From: Topomyia yanbarensis
Lineage: Eukaryota > Arthropoda > Insecta > Diptera > Culicidae
Assembly (NCBI RefSeq): GCF_030247195.1
Contig: NC_080671.1
Coordinates: 299,308,917-299,372,916, forward strand
DNA: 64,000 nt
Direction of reading: 5' to 3'
Shown: piece by piece, positions 1-9,723 of the stretch
Position numbering within the stretch: the first letter of the stretch is position 1
How the letters are laid out: every line of letters begins with the position of its first letter
Program-made: the position numbers and the translations under genes
The notes under the pieces: generated by a model
Told to the model about the DNA's origin: nothing
Database searches by the model: none
Seen by the model: the letters and a program-made list of their open reading frames with translations, nothing else

Positions 1-113
1 AACAAATACTGAAGCGAATTCTTCGAGAGGTGGTAATCCTGATGGGTCCGCTTTGCAAATATTGCCTTGCGATGTTAGTTCGGACATCACCTTTAGCAAT
101 GCTTGAATCGAGG
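1..113 (-). CDS. Partial internal exon of unknown minus-strand gene
   Basis: Seen: reading minus from 113 to the window edge, one frame is open and protein-like (SIQALLKVMSELTSQGNICK, then a proline/acidic stretch). It is preceded by a strong intron acceptor, TTTTCTTATTTCCAACAG, at about 114-131. The exon continues past the window start. Inference: it lies downstream in the same gene as the minus-strand exons at 820-1234 because strand and order agree. I do not recognise a domain in this piece. It is too short to assign a function, and could be a relic if the gene is dead. Confidence 0.4.
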
Positions 114-690
114 CTGTTGGAAATAAGAAAATGTTAATTGTTGGAACAGCGTCTATTGTGTTTTATTATTATTACTACATGTATTACTACATATTTTCTG
201 TGTTTAGGGATGACTTAATGTCATTTCACACATGTTATAAATGATGTTTGTAAGTTATAAATGTTATAAATGATGTTTGTAAGTTGTAAGCAACTTAGCA
301 ACTATCAAATTTCTAATTTTGACGATCAAATAATATTAAATATTTAAAGGTAAAAATGTATTCTACACTGCAACTACAGCCATAGCCATTTTGCCTTTTA
401 AGATTTATCAGTCGATCCAACTAACAAACCAAGTTAGATAACTTAGTCGAGCCCATATCGTAGTGAATGAATCGCAGCTGTATTTAAATAATGTTTTGTT
501 ATGAGCGATTGCACAATATTTTTTTATGTGTGTTAACCAAAGATATTTGAATTCAATTAATTAAAAAAAATATAGCAATTAATTATACATTAATTATAAA
601 ATTAATTTAACAAGCTGGACTTAGCGTCACGCAATTAGCAACATTTAAATGATAATTATTTGGGTGACGCAAATTTTTCATCAGTTAAGT
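114..690. other. Non-coding, probable intron
   Basis: AT-rich sequence with no convincing coding frame. It contains a short direct repeat (ATAAATGATGTTTGTAAGTT twice in 236-286). It lies between the two putative minus-strand exon groups and is most simply an intron of that gene. Confidence 0.35.
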
Positions 691-827
691 CTAGTTAGCA
701 TTTAATTGTACTTGCGACAAGCTATCTTATTGTAAGAATAATCGAGCATCATGCAGAACGACGAAATTGAAGAAATTGCTCCAATAGCGTTTCTGTTTGG
801 ATACATTCGATCAAACTCATCATCGAT
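691..827 (-). CDS. Possible exon of unknown minus-strand gene
   Basis: Seen: an acceptor (TTTTTTTCCAG, 828-838) is followed by an open frame beginning IDDEFDRMYPNRNAIG and running about 43 codons to a TAA near 690-700. The short gap to the upstream frame (under 50 nt after any GT) makes the exact intron unclear; no good donor is visible. Inference: IDDEF-x-x-MYP resembles the I-x-x-EF-x-x-hydrophobic-P step I remember from a SAM-containing insect protein family, which would link this gene to the plus-strand family at 11208-12400. That resemblance is from memory and unverified. Confidence 0.3.
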
Positions 828-1234
828 CTGGAAAAAAAGCAATCAATAATGTAATAAGGAAAACTCTGCGTAACGAAAGGGGTCCATAAAATGCTCTTGC
901 AGAGTAATGGTGAGTATTACCATTATGATACCATGCCTCCGCAGGTGTGAGAATTCCATACATAACATCGAAGGAGCAATGCCGCTGACGTAGCATTTGG
1001 CGATAGGGTAATGTTTTGGACATCAGATGGGAGACATTCTGGTAATCTCTTTCACTGTCGAATGCGGATAGTTCATCAATCGCTTGCAATTCATCTTCAT
1101 TCAATTCTGGAGCTGCCTGTCGCTTACGTCGAACAGTTTTAGGAGCATTGTTCTGTTCATTTCGAACCCAATTTTGAATGTATCCTGTGTGTTCTCCATT
1201 GCTACGATCGCTGTGTTTCCAAAAAAAAGTCAGC
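828..1234 (-). CDS. Exon of unknown minus-strand gene
   Basis: Seen: an open minus frame runs from an acceptor (CTAAT branch-like sequence, then ACTTGTAG, 1235-1250) to a TGA at 820-822. It starts LTFFWKHSDRSNGEHTGYIQ, has a basic KTVRRKR patch, then an acidic helix (LNEDELQAIDEL), then LMSKTLPYRQMLRQ and a Cys/His-containing tail. The open frame extends well upstream of any ATG, so it is an internal exon rather than a stand-alone small protein. I do not recognise the product with confidence. The LM-x-x-T-L-x-YR segment followed by IDDEF in the next exon loosely resembles the middle part of the SAM/LHHLSHY family found elsewhere in this window. Function unknown. Confidence 0.4.
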
Positions 1235-1328
1235 CTACAAGTAACATTAGCAATAGACGTTAGTAACGAATGTTATGTAATGGAAACTGTGAATAACTTT
1301 CCCTAAAAACCTAATTTATCGATAGCAT

Positions 1329-1580
1329 ACACAGAAAAAAAAATGTTGGCAAAGAGTTTTTCACTGTTAGCAAAAAACAACCAACGCATACTCTTAGTTT
1401 AAAAATAAAACTTTTGTTTTGAGTACTATTCTTTATTTACTTTAAAGGAAAACTTTTACTTTGATTATTATTCTTGATTAAGTTAAAAGTTTTACTTTCA
1501 ACGTAATAGTTGGCGTTGGTTGTTTTTTGCTAAGAGCGGGACACTCTTACTTTTACCAATATTTTTTTTTTCTGTGTGTA
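1329..1580. mobile_element. MITE, about 250 bp, with internal palindromic arms
   Basis: Terminal inverted repeats TACACAGAAAAAAAAATGTT (left) and its near complement ending TTTTTTTTTCTGTGTGTA (right) bound the element. Inside, a perfect 21-bp inverted pair occupies 1367-1387 and 1513-1533. No coding capacity. Class II non-autonomous element; superfamily not determined. The minus-strand ORF reading through 1498-1686 is incidental. Confidence 0.6.
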
Positions 1581-1610
1581 CCACCAAGCATTTTTCTTGT
1601 ACATACTCAA

Positions 1611-2113
1611 CACGCAGAAAAAAATTTAGTAAAAATAAACAAATTTTGGTTTTAAATGACAATTTTTCCGTTTGATATAGTGACAAACAAGATTCAGGTT
1701 TGCTTCAATCAATACTGTTGGTTGAAATTACCAACTAATTCATTTATTGGCTTTTCAGTAGTTTCAACAAATATTTCGTTTGAAGCAACAAAATCACGAT
1801 AAGTTTAACCGAACAAACAAGTTTGAAGAAACAAAAACAAATCGTTTGTATTAACCAAAGGAGAGAACAACTCAAATTTAGTTGAAATTAAATAAAGATT
1901 CTGTTGGTTTTTAACAAAGGGATCAGTTAGATCTAACAAATTTTATTTTGATTCAACAATGTTTCCATTTATAATGTAAACAGAAGTATTTGTTGAACTA
2001 AACCAAATATATGCTTTCGAAAAACGCCCATTTCAGTTTGAAACAGTCATTCGCCACGTTTTTGATTTAACTAAACGTTTTGTTGATTCAAACAGGTCTG
2101 ATTCTTCTGCGTG
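1611..2113. mobile_element. MITE family CACGCAGAA, copy 1 (503 bp)
   Basis: Begins CACGCAGAAAAAAA and ends TTCTTCTGCGTG, giving short terminal inverted repeats (CACGCAGAA). A near-identical copy lies at 18981-19481, and comparing the two defines both ends. The interior is rich in TTGTTGGTTGAAA-like runs and carries no gene. Flanks here are AA/AA, so the presumed TA duplication is not clean at this copy. Confidence 0.75.
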
Positions 2114-2189
2114 AAAAACGTTACACACATGTATATACATTTAGACTGGCAACAATTTTGACTTTTTTACGGAACACTGCTAATTCGAA

Positions 2190-3349
2190 TAGTAATTGGT
2201 AATGATAACCATATGCAAAATACGACCTTTTTTATACACATTTCCGGGGAAAATACCAATCAACAAGCTGCATCATTTATCTCATTATGCTTTCAATGCT
2301 AAAGTCAATTCTGTTCCCAACGATTTCAGTTGCATGCGCTTTGAGGCTCTCAATAAGCTACCGAAGAAAGAATGCTCAAAACTTTCGAAATGTTCCAAAA
2401 AGTTTGGCACAAAGATTGAATCTTAAACAAGTTTCAGCGATCATGAGTAGGACGTTTTGTCAACGAGTTGATATACTGTCCGAAAATATTGTTCTTAAGG
2501 ATGAAATAGTTCATAACGATTTATTACTACATTTTCCATGCAACGTATACAACATAAAACATGTTGTTATCGATGGAATAAGCTTTCAACGAGGCGTAAT
2601 CATCAAATACGACGACGACGATAATATCATATAATAAGCCATGATTCAAACGATTATTATTATACGAATAAATTTTATTTTATCGTAGAGCGAATGGTAA
2701 CGGTCTGTTTCGAAGAACAATACAATAGCTACCAATTACAGAGCTCATCAGAACATATATTACTTCCGGAGGAGCGCGTGTACAAACGGAAAACATACAG
2801 TTTATGGATTCATTATGCCAGCGATAGCTACTTTATATCACTACAATATTATGATGAATTCAAGTGAAGCGTAATAACTTTGTACAGTAAAACAGTAAGG
2901 ATTTCTCAATTGAATTATTTGTTGTAACTATTTTATATTTTACTAAACACGTACATTTATCTATCACTTATCATGTCCTTGATTTTGTTAGGTAAATTGT
3001 CTAAACGTGAAACTGGAAATAGGCGCTAAGCCGGAGTAAATTTCCCACGTAAAATGTTTCACGTTTGCTGATTTGCACTTCCTGATACCGACTATTACCG
3101 TGAAATTTTCCAAGTCTGCACGCCTGTTTTTTTTTAAATTTATTAATAAATATCACTCCGTGATGTGTTGCACTAAATTATCGCAATGTTATTTTTACTA
3201 AAATGTAATGTAGGAAAGACCGAGACAAGTTGATACGGATTAAAGCCCATACCCTACTGTACGTATAATCTCAGACCCATTCCCAGGAAATTCTTACGTT
3301 TACCGGTAGGAGGTATGAAAAGCACACCAACAGTGGTTTCATTCAATAT
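2190..3349 (+). repeat. Locus duplication, C-terminal-exon block, copy 1
   Basis: Aligns by eye almost base for base with 23887-25054. It carries the broken C-terminal exon described at 2196-2870 plus about 450 bp of 3' flank, ending at GGTAGGAGGTATGAAAAG and the GTGGTTTCATT junction. Copy 1 has lost bases after CTACCGAA relative to copy 2 and has two extra bases in the ATTATT run near 2655, so its reading frame is broken. Confidence 0.75.
2196..2870 (+). pseudogene. C-terminal exon of SAM/LHHLSHY family, frameshifted copy
   Basis: The protein-like segments are in pieces. The first frame has LHHLSHY, then MRFEALNKLPK. After a small deletion near 2366 a second frame gives NFRNVPKSLAQRLNLKQ and continues to an aspartate run (DDDDN). 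It stops, and a third stretch from about 2690 encodes VTVCFEEQYNSYQ to the terminal YDEFK. The LHHLSHY / MRFEA / N-F-x-N-V-P-K-S-L-A-x-R series resembles the conserved C-terminal part of large insect proteins I recall as SAM-domain, possibly transposon-derived; this is memory-based. The intact counterpart is at 23899-24576. Dead in this copy. Confidence 0.5.
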
Positions 3350-3430
3350 TAGGGATTCACCACCGTTGGTCTCTTTCTCTTCAACAATACTCCGAACCAA
3401 GCTTTCCTTGCTAAAACGGACTTTTGCCAT
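3254..3430 (-). CDS. 58-codon ORF in duplicated spacer, unknown
   Basis: Seen: a clean ATG-to-TAG frame of 58 codons starting MAKVRFSKESLVRSIVEEK and ending near KRKNFLGMGLRLYVQ, lysine- and glutamate-rich with normal-looking composition. Its first half recurs in the spacer copies ending at 4860 and 23660; its second half recurs alone at 25054 and 23400. At the copy ending at 4860 the frame meets GTGAGT, a textbook donor, after the 23rd codon, so the ORF may be a spliced first exon rather than a free-standing gene. No family recognised. It could equally be chance within a repeat. Confidence 0.22.
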   Translation of the reverse strand: MAKVRFSKESLVRSIVEEKETNGGESLILNETTVGVLFIPPTGKRKNFLGMGLRLYVQ

Positions 3431-4770
3431 CAATGTAAAAAGCTAATGCTTGAATGTTCGGCTCACTGGAACGAGAATCTCTGATAATCTAATAAAGTCA
3501 AGCAGAAATGTATCTTTAGTGCAAAATTTCAACAGCAATTGATTTCATGTAACACACGGATTCCATTTTGGCATAACTAATACGACATTCGGCTAATTTA
3601 GGTTTATTTGCAAATAGTTTCAATCAGTCCAAGAATTACTTATCTAGTCCACAAATTCTATGCTAACGAATTAAATCGTCGGTTGGCTATTAATACGCTA
3701 TAAAAATTGAGTGTAACAATCTACCCCAGAGCTTATCTCAAGTTTTTTTTATTGTTATGCACCTATAGGGAAACCCTAAGCAATTGATTTTAATAAAAAG
3801 TGGAAAATAATTTGTAAAAGTTACTTTTGGCATGATAACCACGAACTGCTTACACAAACGAATTTGAATTTGATATTTTTTCCCCAGATGGTTTTGGAGT
3901 TAACACATGTTGATTGTATTAACATGCTCCGTGTATCAACCTACCCCGGTCTCCCCTACCTTGTTATTGCATAACTTTTTCCATATGTCCAGTAATTTCA
4001 ATGATTAGAATATAAGAGGTCTTTACTGCTATAACCGCAAGTCAATTCCATGTAAATAAACATGGGACTGACTTGCAATTATGGGCAGTTTAGGAGGTAC
4101 TAACGCATAAGCACATAAAACAGACGTCCATCTTCAGCATTCAACTTGTGTAAAATCTCTAACGGTTTCGAAGGTAGTTTGGATATCTAAACCAGGTGCG
4201 CTACTGTCGTCATGTTTTTTGTGGCTGAGTGCGACAGAATTGACAGCGGTTATTCCTCTACCCAGTCAAACTAGTCCGGAACCGATTCGGATTTCCAGCA
4301 TGAATTCCAGCTCAAATGCGTCAACCGATGAGTCGGAATCGGTTGTTTTCTTTGAGCTAGATTCCATGCTGAATCCATCCAGGATTTCGAACCGGTTCCG
4401 GAATCGATTGGACGGATAGTTGGGATAGGTTGGTGTGGCGGCGCTAGTGTTTATCGTATATTAATTCAAATGTTTACACACGTTTTTTAAATATTTTTGT
4501 TCGATCATGGATGTCTGTTCTCTGTGGCATAAGTATTAGTTGTTTTGTTATTAATTCGACGTTTGTGGTCAGGACAAACTATATTAGTTGAAATGTTAAA
4601 TTATTTCCTCTGTAGAAATCGTTAATAATTACCACCTAATCAAATAATATAATAAGAATATAATTCTGCCATTGAAACATATTCCAAAGTAACAGTATGA
4701 CTATAATAAATAACCATATGTATAATAAGAAAGCATGTATTTAACTTTTGCATTTATATTTTGATTCGTA
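3350..4770. repeat. Tandem duplicated spacer, unit 1
   Basis: Segment order is AGGGATTCACCACC...CGTCGGTTGGCT, then ATTAATACGCTATAAAAATTG...GTACTAACGCATAAG, then TATTAGTTGTTTTG.... The same order occurs at 4776-11150 (interrupted by a MITE and copia) and partly at 25709-26450. The pre-insertion site for the TTAA MITE (GGCTATTAATACGC, about 3688-3701) is unoccupied here. A 415-bp MITE (4112-4526) is inserted in this unit only. Confidence 0.7.
4112..4526. mobile_element. MITE, 415 bp, 20-bp TIRs, GCATAAG target duplication
   Basis: Ends are CACATAAAACAGACGTCCAT and the complement of CACAGAGAACAGACATCCAT. It is flanked by GCATAAG at 4105-4111 and 4527-4533. Unoccupied sites (ACGCATAAGTATTAG) are present at about 10919 and 26239, which fixes the boundaries. 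The centre (about 4265-4412) is itself an imperfect palindrome around TCCGGAACCGATTC and ATTCCAGCTCAAA. The plus ORF within it is meaningless. A 7-8-bp duplication would fit hAT-like, but that is inference. Confidence 0.8.
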
Positions 4771-4775
4771 ATTAG

Positions 4776-5112
4776 GGACTCACCACCGTTGGTCTCTTTC
4801 TCTTCAACAATACTCTGAACCAAGCTTTCCTTGCTAAAACCGACTTTTGCCATCAATGTAAAAAGCTAATGCTTGAATGTTCGGCTCACTGGAACGAGAA
4901 TCTCTGATAATCTAATAAAGTCAAGCAGAAATGTATCTTTGGTGCAAAATTTCAACAGCAATTGATTTCATGTAACACACGGATTCCATTTTGGCATAAC
5001 TAATACGACATTCGGCTAATTTAGGTTTATTTGCAAATAGTTTCAATCAGTCCAAGAATTACTTATCTAGTCCACAAATTCTATGCTAACGAATTAAATC
5101 GTCGGTTGGCTG
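4776..5112. repeat. Duplicated spacer, unit 2 left part
   Basis: Second copy of the AGGGATTCACCACC...CGTCGGTTGGCTG block, nearly identical to 3350-3688 and 23572-23886. It is cut at TTAA by the nested MITE/copia insertion and resumes at 10508 with TTAATACGCTATAAA. Confidence 0.75.
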
Positions 5113-5145
5113 TTAACCCTTAAATGCGCAATGTTGTTTTAAAAC

Positions 5146-5544
5146 TGTTGATAATACCGTAAGAAAACACGAAGTATTTCTGTAGGTAGGTTTGAGATAA
5201 CTTTATTTGATTCTTGTTCGTCAAGTTATATAATGCTAACATAGTTCGATATCGATTGATATTTCATGCACTGTTTATCACAGTCCCTTATTGGCTGCCA
5301 TACCCTGTCATACCCTCTGCCTATAGTAAACAACACATCCATGCGCGGCGTCCATATGCAAAAGCTCAAGTTACCCACTTGAAGCTTTTGTCACATGACG
5401 TTCTGTCAGATGACATCTCAGAGCTTTTTATAGCACGTTCCGTATGACAGTTCTTACTGTCAACTGCCGTCCCGTGAATGGCAAATTGTTCATATACAAA
5501 GAATATTTCGTACGTATATCACTGCGAAATATTCTTTTTCAACA
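5146..5544 (-). repeat. 3' LTR of copia element
   Basis: Begins TGTTGATAATACC and ends TTTTTCAACA in plus orientation; 399 bp. Differs from the other LTR at two sites I could see (about 5294 and 5298: GGCTGCC versus GACTGCT). Confidence 0.95.
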
Positions 5545-5556
5545 CTTCCCCACAAT
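5545..5556 (-). other. Polypurine tract of copia
   Basis: On the minus strand TTGTGGGGAAG directly abuts the 3' LTR. Its position and purine content fit the plus-strand priming site for reverse transcription. Confidence 0.7.
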
Positions 5557-5564
5557 TTGCACAT

Positions 5565-6362
5565 TCAATACACCGAATAACTTTCTGTGTATATTTTAGC
5601 TAACCCCTTAGTGAAGGCATCTGCAGGTTGATCGACGCTTGGGATGAACTGTAGTTTTACTCTACCATTTTTGATGAGATCCCGGATGAAAAGGTATTTG
5701 ATATCCAAGTGTTTCATCCGTTGATGTGATCTTGGCTCCTGTGCTATGTTGATACATGGGATGCTGTCCTCCATTATGATGAATGGTGTTATGTTTACAT
5801 CCAATTCATTGAGAAGTTGTGTTAACCACACTCCTTCTTTCGTAGCAGCGCAAAGTGCTATCAGTTCTGCTTCACTTGTTGATAAGCTTACAGTCGGTTG
5901 TCGTTTCGTTGACCACGAAATAAGATAACCGTATAGTAGAAATGCGTATCCTGAAACTGATTTCCTATCATCAGGATCATTTGCAAAATCTGCATCGGCA
6001 AATCCTATTAAAGCTGGATATTCGCTATTTGATGAATAAATTATTTTTGTGTTGCTCGTTCCCCCCAAATATCGCAATATTCGTTTTAATCCTGACCAGT
6101 GCCAATCGGTGGCGCAGTTAGCATATTTGCTTAGGGTGTTTACCGCAGAGCAAATATCAGGTCTAGAAGTTAGTGAAAGATATTGTAGGCATCCCAGCAG
6201 TTCTCTGTGGCTCTTCAGTGATTTTTGCCTCAGATTTTGACCATTTCGTGTTGATATCCAATGGTGTCCCCACTGGTTTACAATCAGCCATCCCAAATCT
6301 ACTAAGAAGTTTCTCCACGTATATTGTTTGAGAAATTTCAATAGTCTGGCTTTCCAAATCAC
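5565..6362 (-). CDS. copia pol C-terminal segment: RT end and RNase H (frameshifted)
   Basis: From about 6215 the frame carries the end of the RT connection (LLGCLQYLSLTSRPDI) and then RNase H: FADADFANDPDDRKS near residue 125, LSTSEAELIAL near 160-170 (catalytic acidic residues present), and the C-terminal HLDIKYLFIRDL and QPADAFTKGL motifs typical of copia. The first ~50 residues of the nominal ORF are out of frame and meaningless. A bridging stretch that is in frame with neither neighbour lies at 6215-6357. So two frameshifts separate this from the upstream RT: one near 6358-6362 (one extra base) and one near 6200-6215. Ends close to the purine tract. Confidence 0.85.
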   Translation of the reverse strand: MIWKARLLKFLKQYTWRNFLVDLGWLIVNQWGHHWISTRNGQNLRQKSLKSHRELLGCLQYLSLTSRPDICSAVNTLSKYANCATDWHWSGLKRILRYLGGTSNTKIIYSSNSEYPALIGFADADFANDPDDRKSVSGYAFLLYGYLISWSTKRQPTVSLSTSEAELIALCAATKEGVWLTQLLNELDVNITPFIIMEDSIPCINIAQEPRSHQRMKHLDIKYLFIRDLIKNGRVKLQFIPSVDQPADAFTKGLAKIYTESYSVY

Positions 6363-7933
6363 GATTTATCGATCTCCATTCCCAGGAAGTGCTTAATCTC
6401 TAACATGTCTTTCATTTGGAATAACCTTCCAAGTTTCTTTTTAATCCACGTAATTGCTTCGATGTTTTTGGCAAGTAGTAAAATGTCGTCTACATATAGT
6501 ATTACTATAATGCCTCTAGATTTTGACTTATGGATGCAGTTGTCATTTTTGAGAGGGACAAAACCTAGTGTTTTCATTGCATCATCAAAATGTTTATTCC
6601 AAGATCTGCTTGCCTGTTTCAATCCATACAAACATTTGTGTAGACGAACAGTTTGTCTTTGCCCATTTACGTTTGGTGGAAGTTTCATGTATATTTCTTC
6701 TTCTAACTTCCCATGTAGAAATGCAGTTTTGACATCCATTTGATGTACTAACAATTTATGCTCGTTAGCAAGGGCTAGTGCTAACCGAACACTCTCTAGT
6801 TTGGCGACTGGTGCAAATGTTTCACAGTAATCGAATCCAGGACGCTGTGAACACCCTTTTGCCACTAATCGTGCTTTATATCTTCCATCTTCTTTCATTG
6901 AGAAAACCCATTTTGAGTTAATTGGTTTAACTCCTTTTGGCAAACAGTTAACCACTGTCCAAGTGCCATTTTGATGTAATGCATCAAACTCTTCTTGAAT
7001 AGCATGCTTCCATTCTTGCCAATCAGAAACTTTCTTCAATTCCTCAATAGTTTGCGGAATCTTTTCGTTGAAAATCATTGCTGTTTTTGCTGTATAATCG
7101 GAATACCAACCCGGTATCTTTCTCTCCCTCTTGCTTCGACGCAATGATTGACCATCATCGACGTCCTCTCTTTCGTCTGTTGGATTTTCATTTGTACTTT
7201 CATAGTCAGTTTCGCCAACTGATTCTTCAAGTGAATCTAGATTATCTTGCTCTGTTTCGATGAGTGTGCATTCTTCATGCTGTTCTTCATCAGAAGGATG
7301 TATAGCAGCATCCTCGTATTCGTTCTGTTCTCCTTGGTTTAAACGTGTACATATAATTAAATCTTGACCAGATGATTCTACGAAATCCATGTTTGTGTGG
7401 TTTTGATTGGCTCTGGTAGATACATTGAATACTACATTTCTGCCAATTTCTATTGAACGCGTATCCTTGTTCCATAATCTAAAACCATTATTTGCGTACC
7501 CCACAAATATCAAAGGTTTTGTTTTGAAATATAATTTCTGACGCCTCTCTTTAGGTATTTGTTTAAATGCTTTACACCCAAAGACTCTTAAATGATTCAA
7601 GTTTGGTCGCTTTTTGAACCATTTTTCATACGGAGTTTTGTCCTCTTCTATCCCACTTGTTGGAGATCTATTGATTAGATATGTTGCTGCATATAATGCT
7701 TCTCCCCACATATCTTTCGCTAATCCACTTTCGTAAAGCAAAGCTCTGACCTTTTCCATTAAAGATCTGTTCATACGTTCACTTACACCATTTTGCTGCG
7801 GTGTGTATGGAACAGTGAACGTCATTCTAACACCATTTCTTTTGCAATGAGCTTGAAATTCGTTACTTGTATAGTCCCCTCCATTATCACACCTTAGCAT
7901 TGAAATGCGTCTTTCGAAGAATGCTGTCGCCAT
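6359..7933 (-). CDS. copia pol segment: integrase C-terminal half and reverse transcriptase
   Basis: Starts inside the integrase core: RCDNGGDYTSNEF near residues 14-26 (second catalytic Asp), then TPQQNGVSERMNRSLMEK with the third catalytic Glu. A variable acidic linker follows (about 200-265), then RT: ARLVAKGCSQRPGFDY, QMDVKTAFLHGKL (catalytic Asp), LYGLKQASRSW, and ILYVDDILLL near residue 480. The nominal start is not a real start: it is immediately downstream of a TAA (7937-7939) in the same frame as the gag ORF, so this is the continuation of one polyprotein after a nonsense mutation. It ends at a frameshift at 6358-6362. Confidence 0.92.
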   Translation of the reverse strand: MATAFFERRISMLRCDNGGDYTSNEFQAHCKRNGVRMTFTVPYTPQQNGVSERMNRSLMEKVRALLYESGLAKDMWGEALYAATYLINRSPTSGIEEDKTPYEKWFKKRPNLNHLRVFGCKAFKQIPKERRQKLYFKTKPLIFVGYANNGFRLWNKDTRSIEIGRNVVFNVSTRANQNHTNMDFVESSGQDLIICTRLNQGEQNEYEDAAIHPSDEEQHEECTLIETEQDNLDSLEESVGETDYESTNENPTDEREDVDDGQSLRRSKRERKIPGWYSDYTAKTAMIFNEKIPQTIEELKKVSDWQEWKHAIQEEFDALHQNGTWTVVNCLPKGVKPINSKWVFSMKEDGRYKARLVAKGCSQRPGFDYCETFAPVAKLESVRLALALANEHKLLVHQMDVKTAFLHGKLEEEIYMKLPPNVNGQRQTVRLHKCLYGLKQASRSWNKHFDDAMKTLGFVPLKNDNCIHKSKSRGIIVILYVDDILLLAKNIEAITWIKKKLGRLFQMKDMLEIKHFLGMEIDKS

Positions 7934-7936
7934 TGC

Positions 7937-9709
7937 TTAGAATTCTTTAAATTTCTCGAAAACCTCCGATTTCTGTTTCATGAGGTAAACCACGAGAAAG
8001 TGCGTATAATCATCTATAAAGGTTACAAAGTAACGATAGCCATCATAGGTTTCCTGCTCCATGCTTCCACAAACATCCGAATGTATGAGTTCCAGTGGTC
8101 GTTTTGATCTTGGCAGCTGCAATTGTTTAAATTTGGATGCAGCCTGCTTCCCCGCCATACAACCATCACATACATTTGTTTCACTAATATTTCCAGAAGT
8201 TAGATTGATACCCTCAACCATTCCCTTCTTAATTAGTTTCTCCAAACTCGTATCACTGATATGGCCAAGTCTTTTATGCCATGTTTCCAAACTCACCTTC
8301 TTTCCGAACAATGCTAAGTTTGTTCCATCTTCCGCCGACTTTTCTTCCCGAAATAGATCAAGGTGGAATAAACCATCAACGAAGATTCCTGAAGCAATTA
8401 CTTCATCTTCAAATTCAAAGATAACCTCTTCATCCGTAAAAGTAACCCTTTTACCATTTTTGCTAACCCTTCTAACCGAAAGGAGATTTTCTTCAAGACC
8501 CGGAGTAAAAAGAACGTTGTACAATTTCAATTCTTTTATTGTATTGTTACCTACAACACTCTTTAATCGCATTTTTCCAACTTTTGTTGCCCGTAAATTC
8601 TGGCCCGCTTTCGCCGTCGAAATGGTGATTGGCTTCTCTAATTCTTGGACATCTTCCAGCAGCTTCTCGTCATTAACCATATGGTCGCTTGCTCCTGAGT
8701 CAATTACGAATCTGACTCTCCTACCACGATCCGCTTTGGTCATCATTGCAAAGCTCTTTTTAGGCTCCATCTTTTGCTGCTTCTTGAACTTATCTTTCTC
8801 CTTCGCGTTAAACTTTTTTAATAGTGGGCATTTATTTTTAAAATGCCCAGTTTCGTTGCAACCGAAGCATCGGGTTACCTCTCTCCTTGGCTTGTACTTT
8901 GAACACAGCGCAACGTTTTTCGTTTCTGTCTGCTTCTCTTCCCCAGCTTCAGCATCAATAAACATTCGTTTGATCTCCATGATCGGCTTGGCACACAGTT
9001 CTTCATTCGTCAGTACCATCAGAGCGCCTTTGACGTGTCGGTACTTGTCTGGCATGGAGATCAGTAGAGCATGAACATTTTCCGATGCTGTCATTTTTGA
9101 ACCCATACGATCTAGCTCGCGAATAATCAGATCGTACTCATCAAAAATCATGGACAATTTGTCGTGATGTCTTTGTTTGATGGTATACAACCGGTCCCGC
9201 ATATTAACCATAGCGGCTGTACCGCCCTTTTGGTACGTTCTGACCAGAGTATCCATGGCTCCTTTCGCATAGTTGAGCCCAATGAGTTTATTCAAAACAT
9301 CATTGTTGACCATCATGACAATCTCGTCCAATGCTTCGACGTCGTCATCGAGCCGTTTTCTGAGCTTAGCCTTCCTGGCTGTTTCTAGCTCTTCCGAGGC
9401 ACCTACTACTGGTTCGTAGAAGTCCTCTTCTTCGGGCGTTCGTAGCAACGTGTGCTGGAGTTTCATCTTTATAAGATGATGTTCCATTCGCCATTTCCAG
9501 GCTGGGAACCGCAACTCCGAACCGTCAAATATCGATTCGCGGTTGACGCTACCGAAGTATGCCGTCGTCGGCACGGTGCGCTCGAGAGTTCCCCTCTCGT
9601 AGCCACCACCTCTTCTGTCCTCGAGAGTAACCCTCTCGGCAGATCCTCCAGCTTGCTGCTGGGTTGCCATCCTCTCGGCAGATCCTCCAGCTTGCTGCTG
9701 GGTCGCCAT
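7937..9709 (-). CDS. copia gag, protease and integrase N-terminal region
   Basis: The 590-codon frame starts at the ATG at 9709, followed by a second in-frame Met 39 bp later because the first 13 codons are tandemly duplicated (MATQQQAGGSAER twice). Gag helical region about 40-270; CCHC zinc knuckle RCFGCNETGHFKNKC about 279-293; aspartic protease FVIDSGASDHMV about 335-345; GAG-pre-integrase WHKRLGH about 475 and CDGCMAGKQ; start of integrase core with HSDVCGSM and FIDDYTHF (first catalytic Asp) near the end. It terminates at a TAA inside integrase (KFKEF then stop) where the family would read through. The long plus-strand ORF at 8061-9074 is its shadow. Confidence 0.92.
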   Translation of the reverse strand: MATQQQAGGSAERMATQQQAGGSAERVTLEDRRGGGYERGTLERTVPTTAYFGSVNRESIFDGSELRFPAWKWRMEHHLIKMKLQHTLLRTPEEEDFYEPVVGASEELETARKAKLRKRLDDDVEALDEIVMMVNNDVLNKLIGLNYAKGAMDTLVRTYQKGGTAAMVNMRDRLYTIKQRHHDKLSMIFDEYDLIIRELDRMGSKMTASENVHALLISMPDKYRHVKGALMVLTNEELCAKPIMEIKRMFIDAEAGEEKQTETKNVALCSKYKPRREVTRCFGCNETGHFKNKCPLLKKFNAKEKDKFKKQQKMEPKKSFAMMTKADRGRRVRFVIDSGASDHMVNDEKLLEDVQELEKPITISTAKAGQNLRATKVGKMRLKSVVGNNTIKELKLYNVLFTPGLEENLLSVRRVSKNGKRVTFTDEEVIFEFEDEVIASGIFVDGLFHLDLFREEKSAEDGTNLALFGKKVSLETWHKRLGHISDTSLEKLIKKGMVEGINLTSGNISETNVCDGCMAGKQAASKFKQLQLPRSKRPLELIHSDVCGSMEQETYDGYRYFVTFIDDYTHFLVVYLMKQKSEVFEKFKEF

Positions 9710-9723
9710 CCTCTGCTTGCTCC

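Noticed and set aside
8061..9074. 337-codon plus-strand ORF
   Set aside because: Antisense shadow of the copia gag-protease frame, which has clear domains.
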